NCBI RefSeq assembly: GCF_000298235.1 | Contig: NZ_BAHE01000008.1 | Location: 78,713-142,712 of the forward strand | Source of the DNA: Gordonia namibiensis NBRC 108229 | GTDB lineage: Bacteria > Actinomycetota > Actinomycetes > Mycobacteriales > Mycobacteriaceae | Direction of reading: 5' to 3' | DNA: 64,000 nucleotides | Part shown: piece after piece, positions 51,140-61,104 of the stretch | Layout: every line of letters begins with the position of its first letter | Position numbering within the stretch: position 1 is the first letter of the stretch | Program-made: the position numbers and the translations under genes | Notes under the pieces: model-generated | What the model was told of the DNA's origin: nothing | Databases searched by the model: none | What the model saw: only the letters and a program-made list of their open reading frames with translations

Positions 51140-53050
51140 GTGAGCGCTGCCCCCACCTTCCGTAACGTCGCGATCGTCGCGCACGTCGACCACGGAAAGA
51201 CCACCCTCGTCGACGCCATGTTGCGCCAGTCCGGCGTCTTCGGAGAGCGCGCCGAGGTCGTCGACCGGGTGATGGACTCCGGAGACCTCGAACGTGAGAA
51301 GGGCATCACCATTCTCGCCAAGAACACCGCGGTGCACCGGCGTCAGCCGGACGGCACCGAGGTGGTCATCAACGTCATCGACACCCCCGGCCACGCCGAC
51401 TTCGGTGGCGAGGTCGAGCGCGGCCTGTCGATGGTCGACGGCGTCGTCCTGCTCGTGGACGCCTCCGAGGGCCCGCTGCCGCAGACGCGCTTCGTGCTGC
51501 GCAAGGCGCTTGCCGCCGAGCTGCCGGTGATCGTGGTCGTCAACAAGACCGACCGCCCCGACGCCCGCATCCAGGAAGTCGTCGACGAGACGCAGGACCT
51601 CCTGCTCGACCTCGCGTCGGATCTCGACGAGGAAGCCGCCAAGGCTGCCGAGCTCGTTCTCGAACTCCCGGTGCTCTACGCATCCGGCCGCGCCGGCGTG
51701 TGCTCCACCGAGCAGCCCGCCGACGGTCAGGTCCCGGACGCCGAGAACCTCGACGCCTTCTTCGACGTCCTGCTCGAGCACGTCCCGGCGCCCAAGGGCG
51801 ATCCGGAGGCCCCGCTGCAGGCCCACGTCACCAACCTCGACGCCTCGGCCTTCCTCGGTCGCCTGGCGCTCGTGCGTATCCACAACGGCACCATCCGCAA
51901 GGGCCAGCAGGTGTCCTGGTGCCGTGAGGTCGACGGCGAGCCCGTCGTCGAGCGCGCCAAGATCACCGAGCTGCTCGCGACCGTCGGCGTCGACCGCGCA
52001 CCGGCCGAGTCCGCGTCGGCCGGCGACATCGTGGCCGTCGCCGGTATGCCGGAGATCATGATCGGCGACACCCTCGCCGACCTCGAGAACCCGCAGCCGC
52101 TGCCGCGCATCACCGTCGACGAGCCGGCCATCTCGGTCACCATCGGCACCAACTCCTCGCCGCTGGCCGGCCGCGTGTCCGGTCACAAGCTGACCGCGCG
52201 CATGGTCAAGCAGCGCCTGGACTCCGAACTGATCGGCAACGTGTCGCTGCGCGTGCTCGACATCGGCCGGCCGGACGCCTGGGAGGTCCAGGGACGTGGC
52301 GAGCTGGCCCTGGCCATCCTCGTCGAGCAGATGCGCCGTGAGGGCTTCGAGCTGACCGTCGGCAAGCCGCAGGTGGTCACCCGCAAGGTCGACGGCAAGG
52401 TGCAGGAGCCCTACGAGCACCTCACCGTCGACGTCCCCGAGGAGTACCTCGGCGCGGTCACCCAGCTGCTGGCCGCCCGCAAGGGTCGTATGGAGCAGAT
52501 GAACAACCACGGCACCGGTTGGGTCCGTATGGAGTTCATCGTCCCCTCGCGCGGTCTGATCGGTTTCCGTACCGACTTCCTCACCGAGACCCGCGGTACC
52601 GGCATCGCCAACGCCGTCTTCCAGGGTTACGACAGCTGGGCCGGCGAGATCCGCGCTCGCCACACCGGCTCGCTCGTGAGCGACCGTTCCGGCACCGTCA
52701 CACCGTTCGCGATGATCCAGCTCGCCGACCGCGGAACCTTCTTCGTCAACCCGGGCGACGACAGCTACGAGGGCCATGTCGTGGGCATCAACCCGCGCCA
52801 GGAGGACCTCGACATCAACGTCACCCGCGAGAAGAAGCTGACCAACATGCGTCAGTCCTCGGCCGACGTGATGGAGACGCTGGCCAAGCCGATGCAGCTC
52901 GATCTCGAGGGCGCCATGGAATTCTGTGCCGCCGACGAGTGTGTCGAGGTCACCCCCGAGGTGGTCCGAGTGCGTAAGGTTCACCTCGATTCGTCGACGC
53001 GTGCCCGTGAGCGCTCGCGGGCCAAGTCCCGGGACGCTGCGGTCAGCTGA
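51140..53050 (+). CDS. typA: TypA/BipA ribosome-binding GTPase
   Basis: 636 aa, GTG start with AAGAGAG upstream. Translation-factor GTPase domain (G1 [10 protein letters not shown]2-region GITI, G3 [10 protein letters not shown]4 NKTD), beta-barrel domain 2, domains III and V, and the BipA-specific C-terminal domain ([16 protein letters not shown] tail). TypA binds 70S ribosomes and helps assembly and translation under stress. Its neighbours follow mycobacterial order. Confidence 0.96.
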   Translation: MSAAPTFRNVAIVAHVDHGKTTLVDAMLRQSGVFGERAEVVDRVMDSGDLEREKGITILAKNTAVHRRQPDGTEVVINVIDTPGHADFGGEVERGLSMVDGVVLLVDASEGPLPQTRFVLRKALAAELPVIVVVNKTDRPDARIQEVVDETQDLLLDLASDLDEEAAKAAELVLELPVLYASGRAGVCSTEQPADGQVPDAENLDAFFDVLLEHVPAPKGDPEAPLQAHVTNLDASAFLGRLALVRIHNGTIRKGQQVSWCREVDGEPVVERAKITELLATVGVDRAPAESASAGDIVAVAGMPEIMIGDTLADLENPQPLPRITVDEPAISVTIGTNSSPLAGRVSGHKLTARMVKQRLDSELIGNVSLRVLDIGRPDAWEVQGRGELALAILVEQMRREGFELTVGKPQVVTRKVDGKVQEPYEHLTVDVPEEYLGAVTQLLAARKGRMEQMNNHGTGWVRMEFIVPSRGLIGFRTDFLTETRGTGIANAVFQGYDSWAGEIRARHTGSLVSDRSGTVTPFAMIQLADRGTFFVNPGDDSYEGHVVGINPRQEDLDINVTREKKLTNMRQSSADVMETLAKPMQLDLEGAMEFCAADECVEVTPEVVRVRKVHLDSSTRARERSRAKSRDAAVS

Positions 53051-53116
53051 CCGCCGAGCCGGTCTCTCGCGCGAGCGGGGGACCGGCACTCGTCTGATCG
53101 ACCGAGAAGCATCTTC

Positions 53117-55051
53117 ATGGGGGTATCCGAGGTGAAACGCGCGAGGCCACAGGGTCGCGACGCCACGAACCGGACCCGGAGCCGTGTGCTCGGGTTGCTC
53201 TCGTGCGGCGCCGCCCTGCTCATCGCCCTGACGGCGTGCACGGCGGATCCGCCGCCGCCCGTCCGGGACACCGGTCCGCCGCCGACGCCGACGGAGTACC
53301 CCGTCGAGAAGACGGTCTTCGTGGCCACCGACTCGGTCGGCAACGGGTTCAACCCGCACATCGCGGCCGATCAGAACCCGGTGACCACCGCGGTCGCCGC
53401 GATGACGCTGCCGAGCGCCTTCTCGCCGGTGCAGACGCCTGCCGGACCGGTCTGGGAACTCCAGCGCCACTTCGTCACCTCCGCCGAGGTGACATCGCGG
53501 CAGCCGTTCACGGTGACCTACCGGATCCACACCGACGCCCAGTGGTCCGACGGTCTGCCGGTCACCGGCGACGACTTCAGCTACCTGTGGCAGCAGATGT
53601 CGCGGCAGCCCAACGTGGTGGCCCCGGCCGGCTACCGCCTCATCGACTCGGTGCAGTCCCGCGAGGGCGGCAAGCTCGTCGAGGTGCGCTTCGAGCGCCC
53701 GTATCCCGCCTGGCGCGAGCTGTTCACCGGCCTCTTGCCGAGTCACGTCCTCAAGGGCGCCCCGGCCGGCTTCCAGACCGGCATGGACACCGGCAAACCG
53801 GTGTCGGCCGGCCCGTACGCCATCGTCGGGATCGACAAGACCCGCGACGAGGTGCGGCTGGCCCGCAATGACCGCTACTGGGTGACGCCGCCGCGACTGG
53901 ACCAGGTCGTGCTCCGCCGCGCAGGCAGCAACGCCCAGATGCTCGACTCGGTCCGGTCCGGCGATTCCGAGATCGTCGCCCTCGGGGCCTCACCGGCAAC
54001 CGCCGCCGAACTGGCGGCCCTGCCCGGCCTGGAGACCGAACGCAGCCTCACCTCGCGGTCGCTGGGGATCAGCATCAACGCCCGCACCGACGCGATGAGC
54101 TCGGTCGAGGTGCGGCGCGCGATCCTCGGCCTCGTCGACCCGCGGCTGACCACGTTCGCCGGCGCGGGGGACTGGATCGTCGAACCGTATGCGAACACCG
54201 TCTTCGCACCCTCCGACCCCGGCTACACACCCGTGTCGCGGCCGCGTCCCGATCGCGCCGCGGTCGACGCACTCCTCGCCGACGCCGGGTACCGGCGGGC
54301 AGACCCGGAGACGGCCGGAGAGACCTCGCCGGTCCCCGAACCGTCCACGGACGCACCGCCCTCGGGAACGCCCTCTGCGTCGGGCTCGTCCACGCCGTCG
54401 ACCCCGGCGGCGACGCCGACCCCCGGTGCGGTCGAGGTCGCGAAGCTGCCCGAGGGCGTCCTGCCGTTCCAGAAGGACGGCCAGGATCTTCTCGTGCGTG
54501 TCGGCGCCGTCGCCGGTGACCCGCGCGCCACGTCGGCCGCCTCGAGCGTCGTCGACCAGCTCCGCGGCGCCGGAATCCGCGCCCAGGTGGTGACGATGCC
54601 GAACAGCGAGCTGTACGGATCGGCGCTGACCCAGAAGCGCGTCGACCTCGTCGTCGGCTGGACCGGACTCGGTGTGCCGCCCGCAGCGTCCCTGGCGTCC
54701 CAGGTCGACTGCAACCAGCCCAAGCCGAGCACCGAGCCGTCGCCCGCGACGCCGCCGACGCCGACCAGCATCGCGCCGAGCGGTGGGGATGTCGGCGACA
54801 GCTACGCCAGCAACATCTCCGGCCTCTGCGATCCGACACTGATCGAACTCGCGCGCGACGCGATGTCCGAGGAGGACCCGATCTCGACGCTCAACGAGGC
54901 GGAGCCGCTGCTCGCCGCGCAGGCCATCTACCTGCCGCTGTACCAGGATTCGATGGTCGTCGGCGTCACGCCCGAGGTGCGCGATGTGCCTCTCACCGGC
55001 CCGATCCAGGAGTCGATCTTCGGGACCGCGGTCAACTGGGAACTCTCGTGA
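53117..55051 (+). CDS. lpqW: LpqW-like lipoprotein, SBP_bac_5 family
   Basis: 644 aa. Lipobox LTAC (Cys41) after a hydrophobic signal; mature part is a family 5 solute-binding fold (WSDGLPVTGDDFSYLWQQM, SAGPYAIVGIDKTRDEVRLARNDRYW). Two Pro/Ser/Thr-rich inserts (about 395-440 and 530-555) interrupt the fold. Position between typA and mshB matches LpqW of mycobacteria, which affects phosphatidylinositol mannoside/lipoarabinomannan synthesis rather than nutrient uptake; no permease genes are adjacent here either. Its stop overlaps the mshB GTG. Confidence 0.85.
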   Translation: MGVSEVKRARPQGRDATNRTRSRVLGLLSCGAALLIALTACTADPPPPVRDTGPPPTPTEYPVEKTVFVATDSVGNGFNPHIAADQNPVTTAVAAMTLPSAFSPVQTPAGPVWELQRHFVTSAEVTSRQPFTVTYRIHTDAQWSDGLPVTGDDFSYLWQQMSRQPNVVAPAGYRLIDSVQSREGGKLVEVRFERPYPAWRELFTGLLPSHVLKGAPAGFQTGMDTGKPVSAGPYAIVGIDKTRDEVRLARNDRYWVTPPRLDQVVLRRAGSNAQMLDSVRSGDSEIVALGASPATAAELAALPGLETERSLTSRSLGISINARTDAMSSVEVRRAILGLVDPRLTTFAGAGDWIVEPYANTVFAPSDPGYTPVSRPRPDRAAVDALLADAGYRRADPETAGETSPVPEPSTDAPPSGTPSASGSSTPSTPAATPTPGAVEVAKLPEGVLPFQKDGQDLLVRVGAVAGDPRATSAASSVVDQLRGAGIRAQVVTMPNSELYGSALTQKRVDLVVGWTGLGVPPAASLASQVDCNQPKPSTEPSPATPPTPTSIAPSGGDVGDSYASNISGLCDPTLIELARDAMSEEDPISTLNEAEPLLAAQAIYLPLYQDSMVVGVTPEVRDVPLTGPIQESIFGTAVNWELS

Positions 55052-55938
55052 CCGACACTTCTCCCTCCGCCGACCGGCGGCTGCTGCTCGTCCACGCCCA
55101 TCCCGACGACGAGACGATCATGACCGGCGGGACCATCGCCCGCTACCTCGCCGAAGGCGTCGACGTGCGGGTGCTGACCTTCACCCTCGGCGAGGAGGGC
55201 GAGGTCATCGGTGACGAGTACGCACAGCTCGTCGCCGACGGCGGCGCCGACCAGCTCGGTGGGTACCGCATCGCGGAGCTGACGCGTGCCCTCGCGGCGC
55301 TGAGCCCGGCCGACGGGCCGACCCTCACGCCGCGTTTCCTCGGTGGGGCCGGCCGTTGGCGTGACTCGGGCATGGCCGGGGCGCCGTCGGCGAATCACCC
55401 GCGCGCGCTCGTGCAGGCGCCGTTCGACGAGCCGGTCGGTGTACTGCTCGATCTACTCCTCGACTTCGCCCCGCAGGTCGTTGTCAGCTACGACGCGTCG
55501 GGCACGTACGGCCACCCCGACCACAAGCTCGTCCACGAGGTCACCGCAGCCGCGGTTGCACGTGCCCGGGAGGCCGGTGCGGGGCCGACGAAGCTGTACG
55601 AGTCGGTCACCGAGCACAGCGCTCTGGAGAACGGGCTGGCGGCCGCGCAGGCCGTACCCGATGGTTGGCGCATGCCGCACCCCGGCGAACTCCCGAGCTA
55701 CCCCGACGATCAGATCACCACCGAGGTCGACGTGCGGGCGTACTACCCGTGCAAGGTTGCCGGGCTCGCCGCGCACGCCACGCAGGTGACGGTCGCTCCG
55801 TCGGGGACCGAATACGCGCTGTCGAACAACATCTTGCAGCCGATCATCGACCACGAGCACTTCATCCTCACCGACCACGATCCGCGTCCGGCTCTCGACG
55901 GCGACCGGGAGACGGACCTCTTCGCCGGGATCGGATAG
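55048..55938 (+). CDS. mshB: GlcNAc-Ins deacetylase MshB (mycothiol biosynthesis)
   Basis: 296 aa, GTG at 55048 overlapping the lpqW stop. LmbE-like/PIG-L metal hydrolase: zinc motif AHPDDE (His18, Asp21) and the third ligand in GHPDH near residue 155. It removes acetate from GlcNAc-inositol in mycothiol synthesis, in the cytosol. Identified by motif plus synteny; the C-terminal HATQVTV and IDHEHFIL regions also fit MshB. Confidence 0.94.
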   Translation: MTDTSPSADRRLLLVHAHPDDETIMTGGTIARYLAEGVDVRVLTFTLGEEGEVIGDEYAQLVADGGADQLGGYRIAELTRALAALSPADGPTLTPRFLGGAGRWRDSGMAGAPSANHPRALVQAPFDEPVGVLLDLLLDFAPQVVVSYDASGTYGHPDHKLVHEVTAAAVARAREAGAGPTKLYESVTEHSALENGLAAAQAVPDGWRMPHPGELPSYPDDQITTEVDVRAYYPCKVAGLAAHATQVTVAPSGTEYALSNNILQPIIDHEHFILTDHDPRPALDGDRETDLFAGIG

Positions 55939-55943
55939 CGACG

Positions 55944-56333
55944 ATGCCGGCGCTCGATCCAGACGTCCGCAACCGGCTGCTGCTGGCGCTGCTGACCCTC
56001 GACGGTTTGGTGGTGGGCCTGCTCAGCGTGGCGTTCGCATACCAGCGGTTCGGCGGGGTCGCGCTGCCCGTCGCAGCGCTCATCGGCGGTCTCCTCAACG
56101 CGGTGCTGCTGTGGCTGGCCGCCGGGTACACGTCGTCGCCGCTGCGCTATGCGCCGCTCGGCGCGTGGGGGCTCGTCGTCGTCATCGCCGGCGGCTTCCC
56201 GGGGCCGGGCGGCGACGTCATCCTGAGCACGTCGGGGAACTACCTGGTCCAGACCCTTCTCCTACTCGTGCTGGGCGTCGGCCCGGCTGCCGTGCTCAGC
56301 TGGACCCACCGGCTCCCCGAGGCCGAAGACTGA
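55944..56333 (+). CDS. Membrane protein downstream of mshB (Rv1171-like)
   Basis: 129 aa, start ATG 55944, 5 bp after mshB. Four TM helices (about 12-31, 37-58, 68-83, 97-116), short polar ends. The same kind of small membrane protein follows mshB in mycobacteria (Rv1171, from memory). Role unknown; tight spacing suggests co-transcription with mshB. Confidence 0.75.
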   Translation: MPALDPDVRNRLLLALLTLDGLVVGLLSVAFAYQRFGGVALPVAALIGGLLNAVLLWLAAGYTSSPLRYAPLGAWGLVVVIAGGFPGPGGDVILSTSGNYLVQTLLLLVLGVGPAAVLSWTHRLPEAED

Positions 56334-56389
56334 CTTTCCCCGCCGCTGTTCCCTCGGGACGAAGGGCGATACCGAACGAGCGTTAGAGT

Positions 56390-57550
56390 GTGGTCATGGT
56401 TCTGCGCGCGTGGGCCGAAGACATCACGGCCCCGATCGAGCGCGTCACAGCGGCCCTGAGCCGTCTCCGTGACGACCCGACGGCTCTCGGCCCCGATGCC
56501 CTCGACGACGAGGGCTGGGTCGCGCTGCTGGGCGCCTCCGGTACCGGCCTGGAAGAACTGTGCGAACTCGCCGACACCGTCCGGGCCCGGGTCACCGACC
56601 CCGACACCCTCACCTTCGTCGTCAACCGCAATCTGGACACCGGGGTCGCCGCCCGCCTCGTCTCGGATGGACGTCGTCCCGGCGAACCTGCGCTCGCCGA
56701 TCTGGTCGGGGAGGCCGTGGAACTCGGCGCCACCGAGATCTGCATGCAGGGGCCGTTGCCCGCCGACCGTCCGGCGACCGACTACGTCCGCCTCGTCGAA
56801 GAGATCACCGGTGCGGCAGACGGTCTGCACCTGCACGCGTATCGCGCCGCGGAGATCGCCGACGGCGCGAGCCGGACCGGGGTGCCGATCGCCGAACATC
56901 TCGGTCGCCTGCGCGCCGCGGGCCTCGGCTCGATCCCCGGAACCGCCGCCCAGATCCTCGACGACACCGTCCGCGGATACCTGTCGCCGACGGGCTCGGC
57001 ACCTGCCCGCGACTGGATCGAGGTCATCGAGGCCGCGCACGGCGCCGGCCTCTTCTCGACGGCCACCATCGTCTACGGGCATGTCGAGACCCCGCAGCAG
57101 CAGGTCGCGCATCTGCGCACGCTGCTCGGGATCCAGCGGCGCACGGGCGGATTCACCGAGCTGATCCTCATGCCGATGGTCGCCACCAACACGCCCCCGC
57201 ACCTGACCGCCGCAGCGACGTCGACCGCCTCGCGGCGGGAGACCCGCGCGCTGCATGCCGTCGCCCGGCTGATGTCCGTCGGTCTCATCGACCACGTGCA
57301 GGTCGCCTGGACCAAGCTGGACCCCGACACCGTGGATCTGCTGTTGCGCGGAGGCGCCGACGACATCGGCGGCCTGCTGCTCGACGGCCGGCTCATGCCG
57401 GATGCCGGTCCGGAGGTGGGCCGCGTCCTCGACGTCGACACCCTCGTCGCCATCGCGGACCGCGCCGGTCGCGCACCGCGTCAGCGCACCACCCGCTATG
57501 GCGAGCCGGAAGCCGACCGGCTGATCCCGATCCCGCAGGTACGTTCGTGA
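56390..57550 (+). CDS. CofH/FbiC C-terminal-half homologue lacking the radical-SAM cysteine cluster
   Basis: 386 aa (384 from the ATG at 56396). Aligned by eye to the CofH half of mycobacterial FbiC it matches over nearly its whole length: LTFVVNRN, GATEICMQG, LHLHAYRAAEI, SIPGTAAQILDDTVR, YGHVETPQQQVAHL, RRTGGFTE, GGADDIGG and RQRTTRYGE. Between VVNRN (77-81) and GATEICMQG (113-121), where CofH carries CxxxCxxC, there are only 31 residues with no Cys, about 12 fewer than in FbiC. C58 and C118 are the only Cys in the protein. It cannot bind the usual 4Fe-4S cluster. No frameshift explains this. First gene of a coupled trio with the flavoprotein and cofG. Confidence 0.85.
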   Translation: MVMVLRAWAEDITAPIERVTAALSRLRDDPTALGPDALDDEGWVALLGASGTGLEELCELADTVRARVTDPDTLTFVVNRNLDTGVAARLVSDGRRPGEPALADLVGEAVELGATEICMQGPLPADRPATDYVRLVEEITGAADGLHLHAYRAAEIADGASRTGVPIAEHLGRLRAAGLGSIPGTAAQILDDTVRGYLSPTGSAPARDWIEVIEAAHGAGLFSTATIVYGHVETPQQQVAHLRTLLGIQRRTGGFTELILMPMVATNTPPHLTAAATSTASRRETRALHAVARLMSVGLIDHVQVAWTKLDPDTVDLLLRGGADDIGGLLLDGRLMPDAGPEVGRVLDVDTLVAIADRAGRAPRQRTTRYGEPEADRLIPIPQVRS

Positions 57551-59082
57551 CGGTGACGACGACGCAGGGGGGTGAGCGGGTGGACATCGACACGGTGCCC
57601 GACGTCGATGTCGCCATCATCGGTGCCGGCTTCGCCGGCCTCGGGATGGCCACGCAGCTCGCCCGTCGCGGCCGCGAAACCTTCGTCGTCCTCGAACGTG
57701 CTGACGCGGTGGGCGGGACCTGGCGCGACAACGTCTACCCCGGCATCGCCTGTGACATCCCCGCGCACCTGTATTCGTTCTCCTTCCGCCCGCCGGCCGA
57801 CTGGGCATCGCGGTATCCGAGCGGCCGCGAGATCCGCAACTACCTCGAGCAGACCGTCGCCGACGAGGGTCTCGCCGAGCACATTCTGCTGAACACCGAA
57901 CTGCGGCAGGCAGCCTGGGACGAGGTCACGGCCCGCTGGACGATCACCGCCGAGACCGTGGACGGACCCGGCCGGACGTTCCGCGCGCGCAGTCTCGTCC
58001 TCGCCGTCGGCCGGTTGTCGGAGGCGAAGATCCCCGACATCGAGGGTCTCGGCGAGTTCCCCGGTCAGGTCGTCCACACGGCGGCCTGGCACGACGCCGT
58101 CGCGGTCGAGGGCGCCCGGGTCGGCGTGGTGGGAACCGGCGCTTCGGCGGTGCAGCTCATCCCGCATCTGGCTGACGCCGCCGAGGAACTCGTCGTGTTC
58201 TGCCGGACCGCGCCCTATGTGGTGCCGCGCGAGGACCGCCGGTACACGGCCGACGAACGCGCCGCGCTGCTCGACCCCGAGGTTGCCGGCGAGGTTCGCC
58301 ACCGGCTCCTCACCGAGGCCGACGGGGCGTTCCGCCAGCGACTCGGCCTCCACCCCGACATCGACGAGATCCGGGCCCGTGCCCGCAACCATCTCCACGA
58401 GCAGGTCGACGATCCGGAGCTGCGTGAGCTGTTGACCCCGGATTACGAGATCGGCTGTAAGAGAATCCTTCTCAGCGATGATTTCTACCCGGCGCTGCAG
58501 CGGTCGAACGTGGTGTTCGAGCCGAGCGCGCTGGAGTCGATCACCGAGTCGAAGGCGACCGCGCGCAGCGGACGCACCTTCGACCTCGACGTCCTGGTCA
58601 TGGCAACGGGTTTCGAGTCCACCCGCCCGCCGGCCGCGAGCCGCGTTGTCGGCCGCGCGGGACTGCGTCTGTCCGAGCACTGGTCGTCCGGGATGACCTC
58701 GTACGCCTCGACCGTCGTCAGCGGATTCCCCAACATGTTCGTGCTCGACGGGCCGAACGCCGCGCTCGGTCACAACTCGGCGATCTACATGATCGAGACG
58801 CAACTCGACTACGTGCTCGGCGCGCTGGAGTTCATGGGGAACACCGAGGTTCGCGCGCTGGAGGTCTCCGCGGAGGCCGAAGCCGCCTACACCCGCGAGA
58901 TCGACGAGCGCAGCGCGTCGACGGTGTGGCTGACCGGTTGCGACAGTTGGTATGTCGACCCGGAGAGCGGTCGGCTGACGCTGCTGTGGCCGGGGACGGC
59001 GGCGTCGTTCCGAGAACGCAACGGCACCTTTGATCCCGCGCCCTATCTGACCATCACCGATTCTCCGGAGGCGGAACGATGA
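57547..59082 (+). CDS. Flavoprotein monooxygenase with Baeyer-Villiger fingerprint
   Basis: 511 aa, GTG at 57547 overlapping the stop of the CofH-like gene. FAD Rossmann motif GAGFAG (26-31), FGGTW-type stretch [20 protein letters not shown] fingerprint F171-x-G-xxx-H177-xxx-W181, NADPH Rossmann [11 protein letters not shown] (about 193-203) and the C-terminal MATGF motif. Such enzymes insert oxygen next to ketones or oxidise N/S atoms with NADPH and O2. Stop overlaps the cofG ATG, so translation of all three is coupled. A role with a deazaflavin intermediate is only inferred from that. Confidence 0.9.
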   Translation: MTVTTTQGGERVDIDTVPDVDVAIIGAGFAGLGMATQLARRGRETFVVLERADAVGGTWRDNVYPGIACDIPAHLYSFSFRPPADWASRYPSGREIRNYLEQTVADEGLAEHILLNTELRQAAWDEVTARWTITAETVDGPGRTFRARSLVLAVGRLSEAKIPDIEGLGEFPGQVVHTAAWHDAVAVEGARVGVVGTGASAVQLIPHLADAAEELVVFCRTAPYVVPREDRRYTADERAALLDPEVAGEVRHRLLTEADGAFRQRLGLHPDIDEIRARARNHLHEQVDDPELRELLTPDYEIGCKRILLSDDFYPALQRSNVVFEPSALESITESKATARSGRTFDLDVLVMATGFESTRPPAASRVVGRAGLRLSEHWSSGMTSYASTVVSGFPNMFVLDGPNAALGHNSAIYMIETQLDYVLGALEFMGNTEVRALEVSAEAEAAYTREIDERSASTVWLTGCDSWYVDPESGRLTLLWPGTAASFRERNGTFDPAPYLTITDSPEAER

Positions 59083-60386
59083 CCGACCTCAGCATCCCCA
59101 CTGTGCGCACCGACCAGGCGGAAGACACCGCCGCGGAACGTCCTTCGCGTGAGGCGATCGACGCCGCGCTTACCGCTGCCGAGTCCCGTGAGCCGATCGA
59201 CCTCGACCAGGCCGTCACCCTGCTGTCCTGTGCGGGTGACGATCTCGTGCGCCTGCAGTCGATCGCCGGCGCGATCCGCGACGAGGGGTTGGCAGCAGTC
59301 GGCCGGTCCCGACAGGTCACCTACTCGCGCAAGGTGTTCATCCCGCTGACCCGGCTGTGCCGCGATCGGTGCCACTACTGCACCTTCGTGACCGTGCCCG
59401 GCAAACTCGCCCGCGCCGGCGAGGGGTTGTACCTCGAACTCGACGAGGTCGTCGATCTGGCCCGCCGCGGCGCCGAACTCGGTTGCAAGGAAGCCTTGTT
59501 CACGCTGGGGGACCGCCCCGAGGACCGGTGGCCGGAGGCCGGCGAATGGCTCGCCGAACGCGGCTATTCGTCGACCCTCGACTACGTCCGAGCAGCCGCC
59601 GTGGCCGTGCTGACCGAGACCGGCCTGCTGCCGCATCTGAACCCCGGGGTGATGAGCCTCGAGGAACTCCTGCACCTGCGACCGGTGGCCCCGTCGATGG
59701 GCATGATGCTCGAGACCACGTCGCGTCGGCTCTTCACCGAGAAGGGGCAGCCGCACTACGGAAGCCCGGACAAGGACCCGCTGGTCCGGATGCAGGTGCT
59801 GCGCGACGCCGGTGCCGCGCGTGTCCCGTTCACGACCGGCATCCTCGTCGGCATCGGCGAATCGCTGTACGAGCGAGCCGAATCCCTGCTCGCCATCGCG
59901 GAGGTACAGGCCGCGGGCGGTCACATCCAAGAAGTGATCGTGCAGAATTTCCGGGCCAAGCCCGACACCGCGATGCGATCCACGCCCGATGCGGAGATGA
60001 GTGAGTTCCTGGCGGCGGTCGCCGTCGCGCGGATCGTGCTCGGACCCCACATGCGGGTACAGGCCCCACCGAACCTGGTGTCCCCGGCCGAATGTGCCGC
60101 GCTGATCGCCTCCGGCATCGACGACTGGGGCGGGGTGTCGCCGCTGACCCCCGACCACGTGAACCCCGAACGTCCCTGGCCGAATTTGGATGCACTCGCC
60201 GCTCGGACCGCCGAGTCGGATTTCTTTCTCACCGAACGGATCACGGCCCAGCCGAGATATGTGCTCGACGCCGCGGACTGGATCGACCCGGCCCTCACGC
60301 ACCACGTCGCCGCGCTGGCCGACCCGGAGACCGGGCTCGCCGTCGACACCCGCCCCGCACCGCGACCCTGGCCGGCCGTCGCCTGA
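59079..60386 (+). CDS. cofG: 7,8-didemethyl-8-hydroxy-5-deazariboflavin synthase subunit CofG
   Basis: 435 aa. Radical-SAM cluster CRDRCHYC intact (C94, C98, C101), followed by [52 protein letters not shown] and [21 protein letters not shown], all as in the N-terminal half of FbiC. It ends where FbiC would enter the linker to its CofH half; no CofH sequence follows. CofG joins with the CofH product to close the deazaflavin ring of FO, the F420 precursor, using SAM. Here it is a stand-alone protein in an operon with a cluster-less CofH homologue. Confidence 0.95.
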   Translation: MTDLSIPTVRTDQAEDTAAERPSREAIDAALTAAESREPIDLDQAVTLLSCAGDDLVRLQSIAGAIRDEGLAAVGRSRQVTYSRKVFIPLTRLCRDRCHYCTFVTVPGKLARAGEGLYLELDEVVDLARRGAELGCKEALFTLGDRPEDRWPEAGEWLAERGYSSTLDYVRAAAVAVLTETGLLPHLNPGVMSLEELLHLRPVAPSMGMMLETTSRRLFTEKGQPHYGSPDKDPLVRMQVLRDAGAARVPFTTGILVGIGESLYERAESLLAIAEVQAAGGHIQEVIVQNFRAKPDTAMRSTPDAEMSEFLAAVAVARIVLGPHMRVQAPPNLVSPAECAALIASGIDDWGGVSPLTPDHVNPERPWPNLDALAARTAESDFFLTERITAQPRYVLDAADWIDPALTHHVAALADPETGLAVDTRPAPRPWPAVA

Positions 60387-60720
60387 CCTCGATACGTCCC
60401 TCGGCTATCGCCTCGGGTCACTCGGCCGGCGGGAGTGGCGCCGCGCCCTGCTGCTGGTTGAGCTGGCGACGTGCGCAGCGTAGAGCCGTTTGCCTGCTGG
60501 TTAAGTAGGTGACGAGCGGGGCGAGGGGGGCCGTTTGTCTTGCTGGTTGAGTAGGTGACGAGCGGAGCGAGGGGGCCGTTCGTCCTGCTGGTTGAGTAGG
60601 TGACGTGCGCAGCGAGGGGGCCGTTCGTCCTGCTGGTTGAGTAGGTGACGAGCGGAGCGAGGGGGCCGTTTGTCCTGCTGGTTGAGTAGGTGACGAGCGC
60701 AGCGAGGAGCCGTATCGAAA
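60387..60720. repeat. 45-bp tandem repeat block with inverted end
   Basis: 334 bp without a supported gene. Units begin TGCTGGTTGAGTAGG at 60541, 60586, 60631 and 60676, exactly 45 bp apart, with two diverged earlier units at 60452 and 60495; the body is GTGACGAGCG(G/C)AGCGAGG. The last unit ends GCCGTATCGAAA. At the left, CTCGATACGTCCCTCGG (60390-60406) is a partial inverted copy. This resembles interspersed palindromic repeats I know from actinobacterial intergenic regions. Because 45 is a multiple of three, frames stay open through it without coding. Confidence 0.88.
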
Positions 60721-61104
60721 TCAGCGCAACACAGCCGCGAGCGCCTCGTATCCGCCGATCACGTCGGTCGCGCGATGGAGTCCGAGGTCCTGCAATGCGG
60801 CCGCGGCGAGACTCGACGTGTAGCCCTGCTGGCACAGGATGATCCAGCGCACGTCGTGGTCGACGGCCTCGGGAATCCGGGCGTCGCTGGCGGGATCGCA
60901 TCGCCACTCGAGGACGTTGCGCTCGATGACGAGCGCCAGGTCCGTCTCGCCCTCTTGCGCGCGCTGGGCGGCCGGTCGGATGTCGACGAGGATCGCCCCG
61001 GCCTCGAGTTCGGCGGGGACCGACGCGGCGTCGACGCGCTGCAGTCGTGAGCGTGCCTCGGCGAGCACGTCGTCGATGGTGCGCGGAGTCGGCTTGTCGC
61101 TCAT
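60721..61104 (-). CDS. Rhodanese-like sulfurtransferase
   Basis: 127 aa, a single rhodanese domain: VDIRPAAQRAQEGE and the active-site loop with Cys91 (LCQQGYTSS), ending with IGGYEAL. The loop length suits sulfurtransferases acting on thiosulfate or persulfides. ATG overlaps the stop of the cysteine dioxygenase gene, so both are in one operon; a job in sulfane-sulfur or cysteine-sulfur disposal is likely. Confidence 0.88.
   Translation of the reverse strand: MSDKPTPRTIDDVLAEARSRLQRVDAASVPAELEAGAILVDIRPAAQRAQEGETDLALVIERNVLEWRCDPASDARIPEAVDHDVRWIILCQQGYTSSLAAAALQDLGLHRATDVIGGYEALAAVLR

Noticed and set aside
50942..53746. A very long open frame on the - strand, antisense to typA and the start of lpqW
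   Set aside because: Its translation is Arg/His/Gly/Asp-rich with no motif, while typA on the + strand is fully conserved; it is a GC-driven shadow.
56390..57550. Frameshift or sequencing error hiding the CofH cysteines
   Set aside because: The other two frames across 56620-56720 show no CxxxCxxC either, and the flanking homology continues in one frame.
60452..60720. CRISPR array
   Set aside because: Units are contiguous 45-bp repeats without spacers and carry an inverted partial copy; this is an interspersed-repeat block.
59921..60907. A - strand frame with a repeated TYSTSRTNGPLA-like peptide
   Set aside because: The repeats come from the 45-bp DNA repeats, which keep the frame open because 45 is divisible by three; flanks overlap cofG and the rhodanese gene in the wrong frame.
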